Positions 10,436 to 20,919 of a stretch of DNA of 64,000 nt are shown in pieces. The notes beneath the pieces were generated by a model. The model did no database searches. It saw only the letters and a program-made list of their open reading frames with translations, and had not been told where the DNA came from. The translations under genes were made by a program, and so were the position numbers. This DNA is from Eutreptiella sp. 'Long Island Sound 2002' (Eukaryota; Euglenozoa; Euglenophyceae; Eutreptiales; Eutreptiaceae). Position 1 is the stretch's first letter. Every line of letters begins with the position of its first letter. Location: the NCBI GenBank assembly GCA_964036045.1, contig OZ038394.1, forward strand, positions 4,320,658-4,384,657, given 5' to 3'.

Positions 10436-12519
10436 TCAGAAGCGATCACAGACGAACAACATTGCAGCGTTGCTGTTGCGATTGGGTACAATCAACGACT
10501 CTGGCCCTTCAAAGGCGAGACAGGAAGCAGCGGGAAATACCTCTGAATCTGGTGGTCTTGGGGCTGCTCTCGTGGTGGAGGACTGTCCAGGCGGTGGTGG
10601 GCGAAGTTCGTGTTCACCGTGAGCATAAGTACACACCGCGCCAAACTCGCAATCACCTGTTACCCATTTTCGGCAGATACGAGTTTTGTACCTGTGTGAA
10701 TGCAAACCATGAGCAGTGCTCAGTGTTCACCATCAAATGCCCTGTTGGATCAAGAACTGGATTTGGGGCCCACCGCCCACTGATGCAAATACGTGATGGC
10801 GTAGATACGATAATGGTTGTTTATGCTGCGTAGCTTCACAGCTTGGCATTCAACACTGCAACAATATTTGCACACATAAGTTCCGTTCCATGTTAAATCC
10901 CGGATCCCCCCCCTCCCCGTGGAACGGTTGACTCAGAATGGTTTTGGGCAAATTTAAATACCCCCAGGTTAGATAGTTAAACAGTTAAATACCCCCAACT
11001 GTTCCTGAGCTGGTCCCCGAGGACCCAACCCAAGGGACATGTGAGAAGACCGGAGGCTGGGGGGTCTAGGACTCCCCACCCCTATCCACCCTAAGATGTT
11101 TGCTGTGAATTTCTGTTCCGTGACTGCACCGCCAGAAATCAAACAGAAATAGCACATACATGTGGGTCACACGGCAACACTACGGCAAAGGTCCTTGTGA
11201 CGTCTTCAGGTCTGCATCAGGCCTTTGTATTGAATACTGCACCATGCCATTGATCTTCAGGTCCAAAATGCTTATTTCCTCCTCCCCCTTCTTGCCAAAA
11301 AAATTGTTCCAAAGAAACAAAACAGGAACCAATGCAACTTATAAAAAAAAAAGTTCAAAGTGCACCTGGTGATGTTGTGTGACATCCATGCAAAGGGAAG
11401 ACAATGAGCCATGAAACTTTTTGAGAAAACTTTTATGTCACCACAAGCACTGCACTCTGAACCGTTCCAAGCAGTACACTACAAACTGTTCCGGACTGGC
11501 CCCGGCTCTTGTTCCGGAACATTCCAGAACAGTCCTTAGGAATTGAGCCCCCCCTTGTGGAGCGGTTGACACGGAACTGTTTTGAGCCAATTTAAATACC
11601 CTCCCTCACCTGTTCTATGCCCAACCTCCAGGGAACAGGGAAAAACTTTGGCTGGGGACAACTTTGGCAAATCTGGTACAATGGGCATGACTTTGGATCA
11701 TGGATTTGCTTTGATAATCCTCAAACTGCCATGCTTGAAAGGCCCCTCCACGAGGGATTTTTTGGGAGATTCTTGGTGGCGGATGATTGGTTTGCAAATC
11801 CTTCTGCCTCGTGCCACACTGTGGGGCATGCCTAGGCATTGGCTGCGAGGTGTTGGGTGGAGCTGTAGAGGTGCATCATGTATCTGTGCGTGTTTGGTGT
11901 GTGTTGTGGCGGGGCGGTATTGTTAGAACTGCACAGGAAAACATAAGGAAAAACCTTTCATCCAAGATTAAAAAGAACCATTGGCATGTCGGGGGGATCA
12001 TTCGTGCCCCCTTGAACCCTCACCGCCCCCCAATATACACCCTACTAGTAGGGGTCACGTTGAAGACTTGAGAGACAAGAGAGCACTGGGGTATGCTTCA
12101 AGTAGGCCAAGTGGTAACGTATCTATGTCACTGGAACTCTAACATCAAGAAAAATAGTCTGCCCCAAAATGCCCGCAGCAACGTGTCTGCACATACGCAC
12201 AACTAGTAGATGGAGCATACTTGGCTGGATCTCCAAGAACGATGCCTCGAAGATTGGAGCCGTCTTGATAACTCTTCCTCGACTTGTCAATATCAGCGGA
12301 ACTAGGGACATTCAAAGGCATTGCCAGCCTCTGAGCGGCAGCCAGACCATGTTCTGAGGCTCCAACAGCAGCTGCTGCCGTGGACAAAGCCTTGATCCGT
12401 GCAGCAAGCAGTAAATCCTTGGCCTTCCCTTCATATATGTCACCATGCTGCTCGAAAGCGGATTCAGAGGCTTCGGATAATGGCATCAATAATCTCTTTG
12501 CTTCCTCATTGATATCATC
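10436..12519 (-). CDS. CCCH zinc-finger protein, copy A (partial, two exons)
   Basis: Minus-strand gene, likely a TTP/TIS11-type RNA-binding CCCH protein. The upstream exon runs from about 12519 (acceptor CTCCAG) to 12221 and encodes an alanine-rich segment ending LRGIVLGDPAK. It splices through a 1,529-nt intron (donor GTATGC at 12220, acceptor CACACAG, intron 10692-12220) to the exon 10691-10436. That exon starts YKTRICRKW and holds the finger C-x7-C-x5-C-x3-H, with the YKT lead-in and AHG..ELR tail typical of the family, then a proline-rich tail and a stop at 10436. Joining at these sites gives GDPAK-YKTRICRKW in frame. Only one finger is visible; the family often has two. The 5' end of the gene is not identified, and repeat sequence begins just upstream. 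Paralogous to the gene at 19.1-20.9 kb. Confidence 0.7.
10904..11604 (+). repeat. Direct repeat pair inside the copy A intron
   Basis: Two related blocks of about 60 bp lie at 10904-10966 and 11545-11604. They share a C run, then GTGGAxCGGTTGAC, then GGTTTTGxGC and AATTTAAATACCC. They are 641 bp apart in the same orientation and could be the ends of an element inserted in the intron. I see no coding sequence between them. Confidence 0.55.
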
Positions 12520-12559
12520 CTGGAGACGTTGTGGTTTGCAGAGATTGTCCAACATGTAT

Positions 12560-13170
12560 GTCAAACACAATGCAAGCATGTAGAGCATAGGCTCAACAAC
12601 CGATATATGTTACTACACCCCTTTTCCCCTAAATCTAGCAAGCAAGCAACAACAACAACACTTCTGCTTTCTGTTTTGCCATTACTCTGTCCCATCGCTT
12701 TGGGCTCTACTCTACTCCAGCCATTCTTGAGCCTAGGTGGTGGGTGGTCTTGCGGAATCCAAGTATTCAGCCAAAAAATCAACGGTAGCGGCCCTGGGCC
12801 CAGGCAGCAGTCAGGAGGTGCCCTCCAAAGTCTGTGCAGGTTGGGGCAAAAACAGCCATTTTTAGCCCAAAACAGCGCCGGAACCCATTCAAAACGGCCA
12901 AAAGAAGGGTATCAAAGAGCCCTTTGGTGCCCTCTACCTCCACCATATGTCCCAGAAAAGGCAGAAAAAGGCCCCCAAAAGCGCCACATTCTGTGCACAT
13001 TGGCTGCATACAGCCCAAAACCAAGAACGGGCTGTATCTTGGACTGCAGGGCTCAAAACGCGATTCCAAGGGCACCAAGCCCACCCGCAAACCCCCACTT
13101 TTCGGGGGTTCCACCCCTCGAAATTGCCCAAACTTCTTGTGGCTAGATGTCTTAAAGTACCATTTGAAAC
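12560..13170 (+). repeat. R1 repeat, forward copy
   Basis: It begins near CACCCCTTTTCCCCTAAATCTAGC and passes through CTCTACTCTACTCCAGCC, GAGCCTAGGTGGTGG and CCAAGAACGGGC. The same landmarks in the same order occur at 17,497-18,300. No conserved protein is encoded; the overlapping frames are shadows of the repeat. Confidence 0.7.
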
Positions 13171-14123
13171 ATGGCAAATGAGCCCATTTTGAGCCCATTT
13201 TGAGCCCATTTTGAGCCCATTTTCAAGGCATTTTTGGGATTTGTAGGGCCAAAACAGGCCACTGGGGCTCATAAAGGGCTCAATCCACCTGTTTTGGCAT
13301 CCCACGTGGTCCAACACCGTTTTTGGAAATCTTTTTTTTTTGCCCCCGTTGGACCGCGTTGACGGATTTTGGCACCTAGCTTTCGGCTCCAGCTCGCAGC
13401 GTATTGCGGCCTAGTGGGCAGTGGTGCAGGGGTATGGGCATCTGTTTGGGCCATTCTAAGGGGTGGAAACCACAACAAGTGGAGGGTTGTGGGTGGTTTA
13501 GGTGCCAGCGGAATCACTTTTTGAGCCATGAAACCCAAGATACAGCCTATTGTTGGTTTGGGGTTGTGTGTTGCAAATTGGCAAAATATTGGCCTTGTTG
13601 GGGCGTTTCTTAGACATGTTGTGGACTCCGAGGGCACGCAAGGGCTCTTTGACATGAGGAAGACAAGCAGCATGTGCAATTTATCAACAATTTCCTGTTT
13701 GTTTGGCTGTGTTGAGAGTGCTTTAGGGCTGTTTTGGGCCAAGAATGGTAGTTTTTGAGTGAGAGAACACCAAGGGTGTCTTGGACACGATGAAGACATG
13801 GGGAAGTCAAGCTGCACGTGGTGTGTGCCCAACCGGTTCCCCTCGTTTGGCCGTTCTGAATGGGTTCCGGGGCCGTGTTGGACAAAGACCACCTATTTTT
13901 GCCGCACCTGCCGAGTTGCAAGCGCCGAGTTGGCGCCTGTGCCCTGTGGCACCATCAGTGGGTTTTTGGCTCAAACCTTGGATTCGGCAAAAGCCACCAC
14001 CTAGGCTTTAGGATGGCTAGAGAAGAGAAGAGACCCGACCTTGGGATGGAGTAATGGCCAAAACCGCATGATGACATGCTGATTGCTTGTTGCTTGCTTG
14101 TGTGTACACAATGCAAGAGCAAA
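13170..14123 (-). repeat. R1 repeat, reverse copy
   Basis: This is the reverse-orientation partner of the previous copy, so 12.56-14.12 kb is a large imperfect inverted repeat. It opens with an 11-bp tandem (GAGCCCATTTT x4, about 13181-13224) and ends with CCACCTAGGCTTTAGGATGG near 14000, the reverse complement of the R1 head. Confidence 0.65.
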
Positions 14124-14441
14124 ACGAGCAAGAGGCTCAACAGTGACTTCACAAGAACATAACCTACTTGCTTGTTAGCTAGAGTTAAGGGGAGAGGGGT
14201 GTGGAAATATATGTTGTTGCTTTTTGCGACATGATAATGGGGACATTTTTGGGTTTAATCAGCGTGCTTCTCGAACCTCACAACGAGCAAGAGGCTCAAC
14301 AGTGACTTCACAAGAACATAACCTGCTTGCTTGTTAGCTAGAGTTAAGGGGAGAGGGGTGTGGAAATATATGTTGTTGCTTTTTGCGACATGATAATGGG
14401 GACATTTTTGGGTTTAATCAGCGTGCTTCTCGAACCTCACA
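14124..14441 (+). repeat. 159-bp direct tandem duplication
   Basis: Units 14124-14282 and 14283-14441 are almost identical. Each starts ACGAGCAAGAGGCTC and ends CGAACCTCACA. The unit contains the R1 head in reverse (TTAAGGGGAGAGGGGTGTGG). The near identity points to a recent duplication. Confidence 0.9.
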
Positions 14442-14700
14442 ATTCCCTAACCAATTGTTCTGCTTAGGTCTTGATGGAATGGAATTCAATTCAAAATGAA
14501 ACGTATCAAACACAATGCAAGCGTGCACAGCAGAGGCTCGGCAGCTTAAAAGAGCATTGATCTAAATAGTAAACACAACATTTTAAAAACCCAGATCGTG
14601 ATGGGGTTTGGGCTTATCCGCATAGAACCTTTTCCAGAAAAAATCCACAGATTTTTCTAAGCATGATCCTAGACCATTTGGGATGCACAACAAGTGAAAT
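14442..14700. other. Spacer with fragments shared elsewhere
   Basis: The stretch 14442-14560 matches 18840-18930 (CCGATTGTTCTGC-type start, AAAATGAAACGTATCAAACA, GCACAGCAGAGGCTC). A shorter piece occurs at about 12560-12600. No gene seen. Confidence 0.5.
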
Positions 14701-15313
14701 GAGCCCTTTTTAGGTCCGTGTCGACCTCTTTTGGCCCATCAACAATCCCAAAAATCCTTGAAAAAGGGCCGTTTTGGGATCAAAACTGGGCCAAAAAAGG
14801 GTCCAAAACACATTTTACCAACATGCTCGTCACCCGTTTTGGTCCCAAAAGGGCCCATTTTCAAGGCAAGCGATGTAGCCCAAGATACGGCCCGTTCTTG
14901 GTTTGGGGATGACTGCAGCCAATCTATGCAGATTGTGGGGCTTTGGGACGCTTGGGGCGTTTCTCGGACATATTGTGGAGTTAGGGGGCACCCAAGGGCT
15001 CTTTGACAGGAGGAAGTCAAGCCGCACGTGGAATGTACCGATCGTTTCCCATTGTTTGGGTGAAAGGGCTTTTTTGTGCCAAAAATGGCAGATTTTGGCC
15101 TCCAGGGCACCCCCAACTTGACGCGTGCGCTCGGGGCGCCATTCGTGAGTTTTTGGCTCTAAATTTGGATTTGGCAAGGCCACCACCTAGGCTCTAGGAT
15201 GGTTAGAGTAAAGGAGAGCGCAAAGCGTTGGGACGGAGCAAATGGCCGAAACGGAAAGGAGACGTGCTTGTTGTCGCTTATTGCTACATTTATGGGGAGA
15301 GGGGTGTAATCAT
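14700..15313 (-). repeat. R1 repeat, reverse copy (left flank of TIR pair)
   Basis: Reverse-orientation R1, ending with ATGGGGAGAGGGGTGTAATCAT immediately before the first 16-bp inverted-repeat arm. The matching forward R1 copy starts right after the last arm at 17,497, so the two copies frame the ACCGGTC-rich block symmetrically. Confidence 0.65.
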
Positions 15314-16574
15314 ATATTCCTTTGGCTACCATATTTTCAGGACCGGTCCACCGGTCTTTGCAAACTTACCACTTGGGGTCACTTTAATCACCAACCGTTC
15401 AGTTTAGACCGCTTCGTGCCACTTTAGTGCTTTGGGCTGAAACGTTCATTTCAGGAAGACCGGTCGGACCGGTCGGACCGGTCTTTGCAAACCGAACGGA
15501 CCGGACCACTTTAGCACACTTTAGCACACTTTAGCACCTAAAGTGGTGTAAAGCGGTCTAAAGTGAAGCGGTCTGATGCGGTTTAGATCACTTTGCAAAG
15601 ACCGGTCTGACCGGTCCTACTGTAAAGTGTTCTAAAGTGGTCTAAAGTGAAACGGTCCGATGCGGTTTAGATGATTTTGCAAAGACCGGTCTGACCGGTC
15701 TTTGCAAACCGAACGGACCGGACCACTTTAGCACACTTTGGCACACTTTAGCACCTAAAGTGGTGTAAAGCGGTCTAAAGTGAAGCGGTCCGATGCGGTT
15801 TAGATCACTTTGCAAAGACCGGTCTGACCGGTCCTACTGTAAAGTGTTCTAAAGTGGTCTAAAGTGAAGCGGTCCGATGCGGTTTAGATGATTTTGCAAA
15901 GACCGGTCTGACCGGTCTCTGCAAACCGAACGGACCGGACCACTTTAGCACACTTTAGCACCTAAAGTGGTGTAAAGCGGTCTAAAGCGATGCGGTCCGA
16001 TGCGGTTTAGATCACTTTGCAAAGACCGGTCTGACCGGTCCTACTGTAAAGTGTTCTAAAGTGGTCTAAAGTGAAGCGGTCCAATGCGGTTTAGATCACT
16101 TTGCATAGACCGGTCTAACTGGTCCTACTGTAAGTGTTCTGAAGGTCTCTGGAAAGTGTCAGACCACCTTATTTTATCTATGTTGCGTGCTTTTCATGTT
16201 ACACACAAGGCTAAAGTCGTCAAAGGGACATGGGAAGCACATTAGGTGTTTGTGTGTACCGTGTGTGTACGGTGTTTGGTGACTTGCATGCCGCAATGGG
16301 CGCGCAAAGGCAAGTATGGGAGGGAAGTGTCATCAAGTGCTCCAAAGTGCTCCAAAGTGTCACCAAGCGGTATAGAAAACAAAGACCGGTCTCACCGGTC
16401 TCTGAAACCGGTCTTACTGCTTTTCTTTAAAATATTGTTGAATCTAAGAAAACCATCTAAACCATCATTTCGGCCACCTTTCCAAACCCTTGACCCTATC
16501 TTTGCCCAACAAGTGGCAATTTTACCCACAAGACCGGACCGGTCCTCCGTCCGGTCTGGTAGCCAAAGGAATAT
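15314..16574. mobile_element. TIR element 1, ACCGGTC-rich, non-coding
   Basis: 1,261 bp bounded by perfect 16-bp inverted repeats: ATATTCCTTTGGCTAC at 15314-15329 and its reverse complement at 16559-16574. The interior has no plausible transposase. It is dominated by ACCGGT palindromes and a 217-bp tandem repeat. Structure suggests a MITE-like, non-autonomous DNA element. The superfamily is uncertain; flanking AT-rich bases leave the target duplication undecided. Confidence 0.65.
15481..16140 (+). repeat. 217-bp tandem repeat, about three units
   Basis: The marker GCAAACCGAACGGACCGGACC recurs with its preceding GTCTTT/GTCTCT at 15481, 15698 and 15915, exactly 217 bp apart. Each unit carries several AGACCGGTCT palindromes and repeats of CACTTTAGCA and GGTCTAAAGTGAAGCGGTC. 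The third unit is partial and diverged. Confidence 0.9.
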
Positions 16575-16612
16575 GTGTGTATCTATATATATCTATATAT
16601 TCCTTTGGCTAC
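16559..16612. repeat. Palindromic junction between two TIR elements
   Basis: GTAGCCAAAGGAATAT (16559-16574) is followed by 22 nt of TA-rich spacer and then its exact reverse complement (16597-16612). This is where the two elements meet tail to head, and it would form a strong hairpin. Confidence 0.9.
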
Positions 16613-17496
16613 AGGTACGCATTTCATAAAGTCCGGTCTTCCGGTCTGCCCGGTCTTCCTGTTTCGCGCAGTTTATTCTAGCAAAACTTCTACTTTACGC
16701 TGGTTTACGCAGTTTATGCAGTTTATGCAGACCGAACAGTTTATGCAGTTCGCGCGGTTCGTTTTAGTTTACCAGAAGACCGGTACAGACCGGTCTGGAC
16801 CGGTCCTTGAACAAACCGCGTAAAACGATCTGAACGGGCTGGTCCGATCATTTCGAGCAGTTTATGCAATTTATACAGTTCACATCAAAAACGGGTATAA
16901 ACAGGTCGAACCGGTCGGACCGCCCAGTTTAGCGCGTTTTATGCAGTTTGTTCAAAGACCGGTCCGGTCCGGTCTTTACACGAAGTGAAATGAACGGTTC
17001 GGTCCGGTCGGTTCGATCAGTTCGTCTCGTTTTATGCAGTTGGCGCAGAAGAAGTAAGAACCTTGTAATCCTTGTATCCCTTTTTCGACCTTGAACATGC
17101 CCATCATGCAATGTTAAGGTGTTCTAATACCCTGAGTACCCTGGGGAAACATCCATGTAACGTGTAGTTGTCAAGTAGGTGGTGTACATGGTATGTGTGT
17201 GCACGCTCTGTAGGTGTGTCGTATGTGCATGTTGTGTGAAGTGTGGTGAGCTGCGCAAACTGATCGGACCGCCCAGTTCGTTTGAGTTGGTACAAAGACC
17301 GGTCTAGACCGGTCTTGTGATCTGCCAAACTGGTCCACATGCAAAACTCTAATCCTTCATTGAATCATCAAAAAACACCAAAACCACAAGATCCGCCACA
17401 TGCAAATACCCCTGGCCCAACTTTTCACACAAAAGTCACACTTTGCACAAAAATCCAGACCGGACAAGACCGTTGTGCTAGTAGCCAAAGGAATAT
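16597..17496. mobile_element. TIR element 2, ACCGGTC-rich, non-coding
   Basis: 900 bp bounded by the same 16-bp arms: ATATTCCTTTGGCTAC at 16597-16612 and GTAGCCAAAGGAATAT at 17481-17496. The interior shares the ACCGGTC/GACCGGTCT motifs and CAGTTTATGCAG repeats but lacks the 217-bp array. No protein domain. It appears to be a sibling of element 1. Confidence 0.65.
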
Positions 17497-18720
17497 GTAT
17501 ATAGTACTTCACCCCTCTCCCCTTAAATCTAGCGAGCTAGCAAGCAACAACGACAACAAGCATGTCTCCTTTCTTTCAACCATCACTCCGTCCCAACGCT
17601 TCAGGCTCTACTCTACTCTAGCCATCCTGGAGCCTAGGTGGTGGCTTTGCGAAATCCAAGTTTTGAGGCCAAGACTCACTGGTGGCGCCCCGGGCCATTG
17701 GCGCCAGGTCAGGAGGTGCCCTCCCAAATCTATGCCTTTTTGGGCCAACACAGCAATTTTTGGCCCCCAGAAAAGGTGTTCAAGGTGGTTGAAAAAAGCA
17801 TTGGCAAGAGAGTTTGGTCTAATGGTTGTTTTTCATCACCGAAAGGGCCATAGCATGGATTCATAGCAATCGGAAAATGGAAAAATTCAGGGTGAAAGTT
17901 GCCGCACCGAGCTGCTCCGTCCAAATGGTGCCATTTCCCCCCCCCACAATTAATGGGACGGTTCAAAACGGCCAAATGAAGGGAAATGATTGGTACGCAC
18001 CACGTGCAGCTTGAATTCCTCTTGTCAAAGAGCTCTTTGGTGCCCACTAACTCCATGATATGTCTAAGAAACGCCCGAAAAAGGCCTTGAATCCCCAAAA
18101 TCCCCAAAAAGCCCCAAAATCTGCGCGGATTGGCCGCCCAAAACCCCAAACCAAGAACGGGCCGTACCTTGGGTTGGGTTGCTCAAAGCCCGATTCCGAG
18201 GGCCCCTAGTCCACCTGCAACACCCCATTTTTTGTGGGTTCCACCCCTCCAAATCGCTCAAAGAGATGCCTACACCCCCATACCTGGCCCTACTAAGCTA
18301 CTGCACGCTACAAGCTCGAGCCCAAACACGCGCGTGCCAAAATGGGTCAACATGGGTCAACCGGGTTCACCGGGCAAAAAAATGACTGTTTTCAAAAATG
18401 ATCCGAGACCACGTTGGATGCCAAAACAAGTGGTTTTAGCCCCTTTTGAGCCCATGGTGGCCCGCTTTGGCCCTCCGAAAATCCCAAAATGCCTTGAAAA
18501 TGGGCCATTTTGCAACCAAAAATGGGTCAAAAATGGGACAAAAATGAATTTTCCCCAAAATTTGGTCCGAGATGATTTAGGGTGCACAAGCAAGTGAAAT
18601 GAGGCCATTTTGAGCCATTTTGGCCCCCTTCCAAGTCCAAAACAGCCTTGAAAATGGGCCATTTTGGGACCAAAAATGGGTCAAAAACGGGCAAGGATCA
18701 CATGGCGTGGTATGTTGGGA
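17497..18720 (+). repeat. R1 repeat, forward copy (right flank of TIR pair)
   Basis: Starts CACCCCTCTCCCCTTAAATC after a short GTATATAG lead and carries the full set of R1 landmarks (CTACTCTACTCTAGCC, GAGCCTAGGTGGTGG, CCAAGAACGGGC, ATGGGCCATTTT). Overlapping frames on both strands are repeat shadows. Confidence 0.7.
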
Positions 18721-19060
18721 AACATTTCAACTAAATCTAATTCGGTCCAGCACTGTTGGAGTCCGACTGGGGGGGGGGGTGATCTAACCAAATTCAGCAA
18801 TTGGTCCATGGCCACAATTTCAATCGACGAGGCCTCACAATTCCCGAGCCGATTGTTCTGCTAAGGTCAAAATGAAACGTATCAAACACAATGCAAGCGT
18901 GCACAGTTGAGGCTCAACAACTTAAAAAAGCATCAATCTAAAACACAAACAGTGATGCACAGCAGAGGCTCAACAGCTTTAAAAAGCAGAAATCTAAAAC
19001 ACAAACAGTGATTGATTTCCGCCACTACTAGTTCAATACTTGCAAGTCAAAAAAATCAGG
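18716..19060. repeat. Spacer with 56-bp tandem duplication
   Basis: GCACAG(TT/CA)GAGGCTCAACA starts units at 18901 and 18957, period 56 bp, each followed by ATCTAAAACACAAACAGTGAT. Upstream, 18840-18930 matches 14442-14560. A G run lies near 18769. No gene. Confidence 0.7.
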
Positions 19061-19065
19061 TAAAT

Positions 19066-20919
19066 TCAGGTAAAATCATGTAAATTCAGGTAAATTAGGG
19101 GAACATATGTTTGCTCTGCTACTGTCGAGAGACTTTTCTTCAAGGTCACCTGCAACCCATGGGGCCAAACTAGTGTCACCACCGTCAAAGGTCTACGTCT
19201 AAACCGGTGGGCAAGGCATACCATGGGACTCCTTTGCTTCGGCGTTGGCAGTTTGCCCGAACTCTGCGGTGGAGGCGGGCGAAGCTCATGTTGGCCATGA
19301 GCATAAGTACATACCACACCAAACTCACAATTGCCTGTGAGCCACTTTCGGCAAATCCGTGTCTTGTACCTAGATGGGGAATGAAAATGAGGGTGCCCAT
19401 TTCCGTAGCCTTGCACCATTTGATGCATGCGAGCTTGGCTTCGAAAGGCAAGGGGCATGGCATATTTTCCAGCATGTCAGGTTGTGCTAGATCACGCGGT
19501 GTCTCCTTCTTGCTTCATTCCCTCGTCCACTACGCCAAGGACATGGTAAAGCAATCGGGTACGGACAAAGGCGAAAACCTCCAATTCACGGATGGAGGTG
19601 AAAAAAACGCTGCAACGGTTTCATGTGGTTCTTCGAAACCGTTCCTTGCCAATATGACAATGAATGATCTTTCTCACTCGCTTTCCTCTTTTGAAGCAAA
19701 ATTTTGTAACACGAAGTAATTACGATGCAACACGTGTCATCATACCGTAACGCGATGTGAAATGGAATCATCCTTGTTGGGAAGCTATGCAAACCTCGGA
19801 CTTGCCACGCCGAGGACACCGACCACACAATGACACAATTGGGTGTGGAAAGCCGTAGCTAGTGATCGCCAGCCCGTGAGAAATCTCGTTGGAACATTTG
19901 GAAGTAAATCCATCAGGAGGAATCGCTTTACAACCACAAAGCCCAATCACACTATTTTACCCACCTCCATTTGCGTTTGTAAAATGAGAGTCGACTCTCC
20001 CAATGAAGCGCATGCAAACGATCGCTCATCGTTGCCAGGGCTGATCTCGACAAAATGGTGCCACTTTGGTTTCGAGGCTTTTTGCATGCACAAGTGCCCC
20101 ATGTTTTTGTGGCCAACGCTCCCACAATGTGTGCACATGTCTCCGACTATCTAGTCACACAGGCAAAGCACTGGATCTTCCGTGGACAATTTGGCAGAGC
20201 CCGCACACAGGGGATGATCCTTGTTTTGTTTTTGAGGCCTTGTCCTTGATCGGTGTGCGCTTCTAACCACCGAGTGCGTCACTCAATCTTTAACTAAAAA
20301 TTGGGTAGCTGAATAACGACGAAGAGGATGTCCCAAAAATGTATCGGAATTAACCATCCATTGATTTGGCTCACGTCTTATATTCGGATCGTCCTTGCGA
20401 CTAGAAGAAGGAAGGTCAAATTTGCAGTGCTTTGGCATGGAGTATGCTTTTCTTCGACGCGCGTGTGATGTCGGTGCCGCTCGGGTAGTTGGTGACACAA
20501 TGCAAGGGCAGGAAGCATCCCTTCATACGATGCCCAATCATCACTCTAACGCAAGTCGTGATGGTGGCATGTTGCAGCCCCAATCGGGCTTATTAAAGGA
20601 ACCCCAAAACACTTCCCAAAATAATCACATACTTGGCGGGATCTCCCAAAACAATGCCTCGGAGATTCGTGCCATCTTGGTAACTTTGCCTGGATTTGTC
20701 AGCTTCAGGTGGCACATTTACGATCAATGAGGGTTGTTGATGCACCGGCTGGTAGTACTCAAAATTGTTACGTTCTTTTCTCGAACTCGCTAGACTTTGA
20801 GCGCTAGCACGTGGGAGGTCCTCATCCGAGGCGTCGATGCCGATGCTATGAAGCTTCTGACTCAACCTCATCGCCAACAAGGTGTCCTCCGGTCCTCCAT
20901 ATGAGGTGAACGAAGACAT
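19066..20919 (-). CDS. CCCH zinc-finger protein, copy B (two exons)
   Basis: Minus-strand paralogue of the gene at 10.4-12.5 kb. Exon 1 is 20919-20633: ATG, then a soluble segment of 95 residues ending LRGIVLGDPAK. Intron 19370-20632 (1,263 nt) has a donor GTATGT and acceptor CATCTAG. Exon 2 starts at 19369 with YKTRICRKWLTGNCEFG and has the finger C-x7-C-x5-C-x3-H, then AHGQHELRPPPP, and ends at 19066. The reading frame joins exactly as in copy A, and the shared exon-1 end (EADKSRQSYQDG) confirms homology. After PPPP the two copies diverge completely, so the C-termini may reflect repeat-driven rearrangement. The role, by family, is RNA binding and mRNA turnover. Only one finger is seen. A cysteine-rich minus-strand frame in the intron (19947-20138, start CTHCGSVGH) could be an alternative exon but is unsupported. 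Confidence 0.72.

Noticed and set aside
12779-14054. Many overlapping frames of 60-207 residues on both strands
   Set aside because: They recur at each R1 copy in shifted and opposite frames with no conserved reading frame.
19947-20138. Cys/His-rich frame in the CCCH copy B intron
   Set aside because: Spacing C-x2-C-x4-H-x6-C does not fit a CCHC knuckle, and no splice sites join it to either exon.
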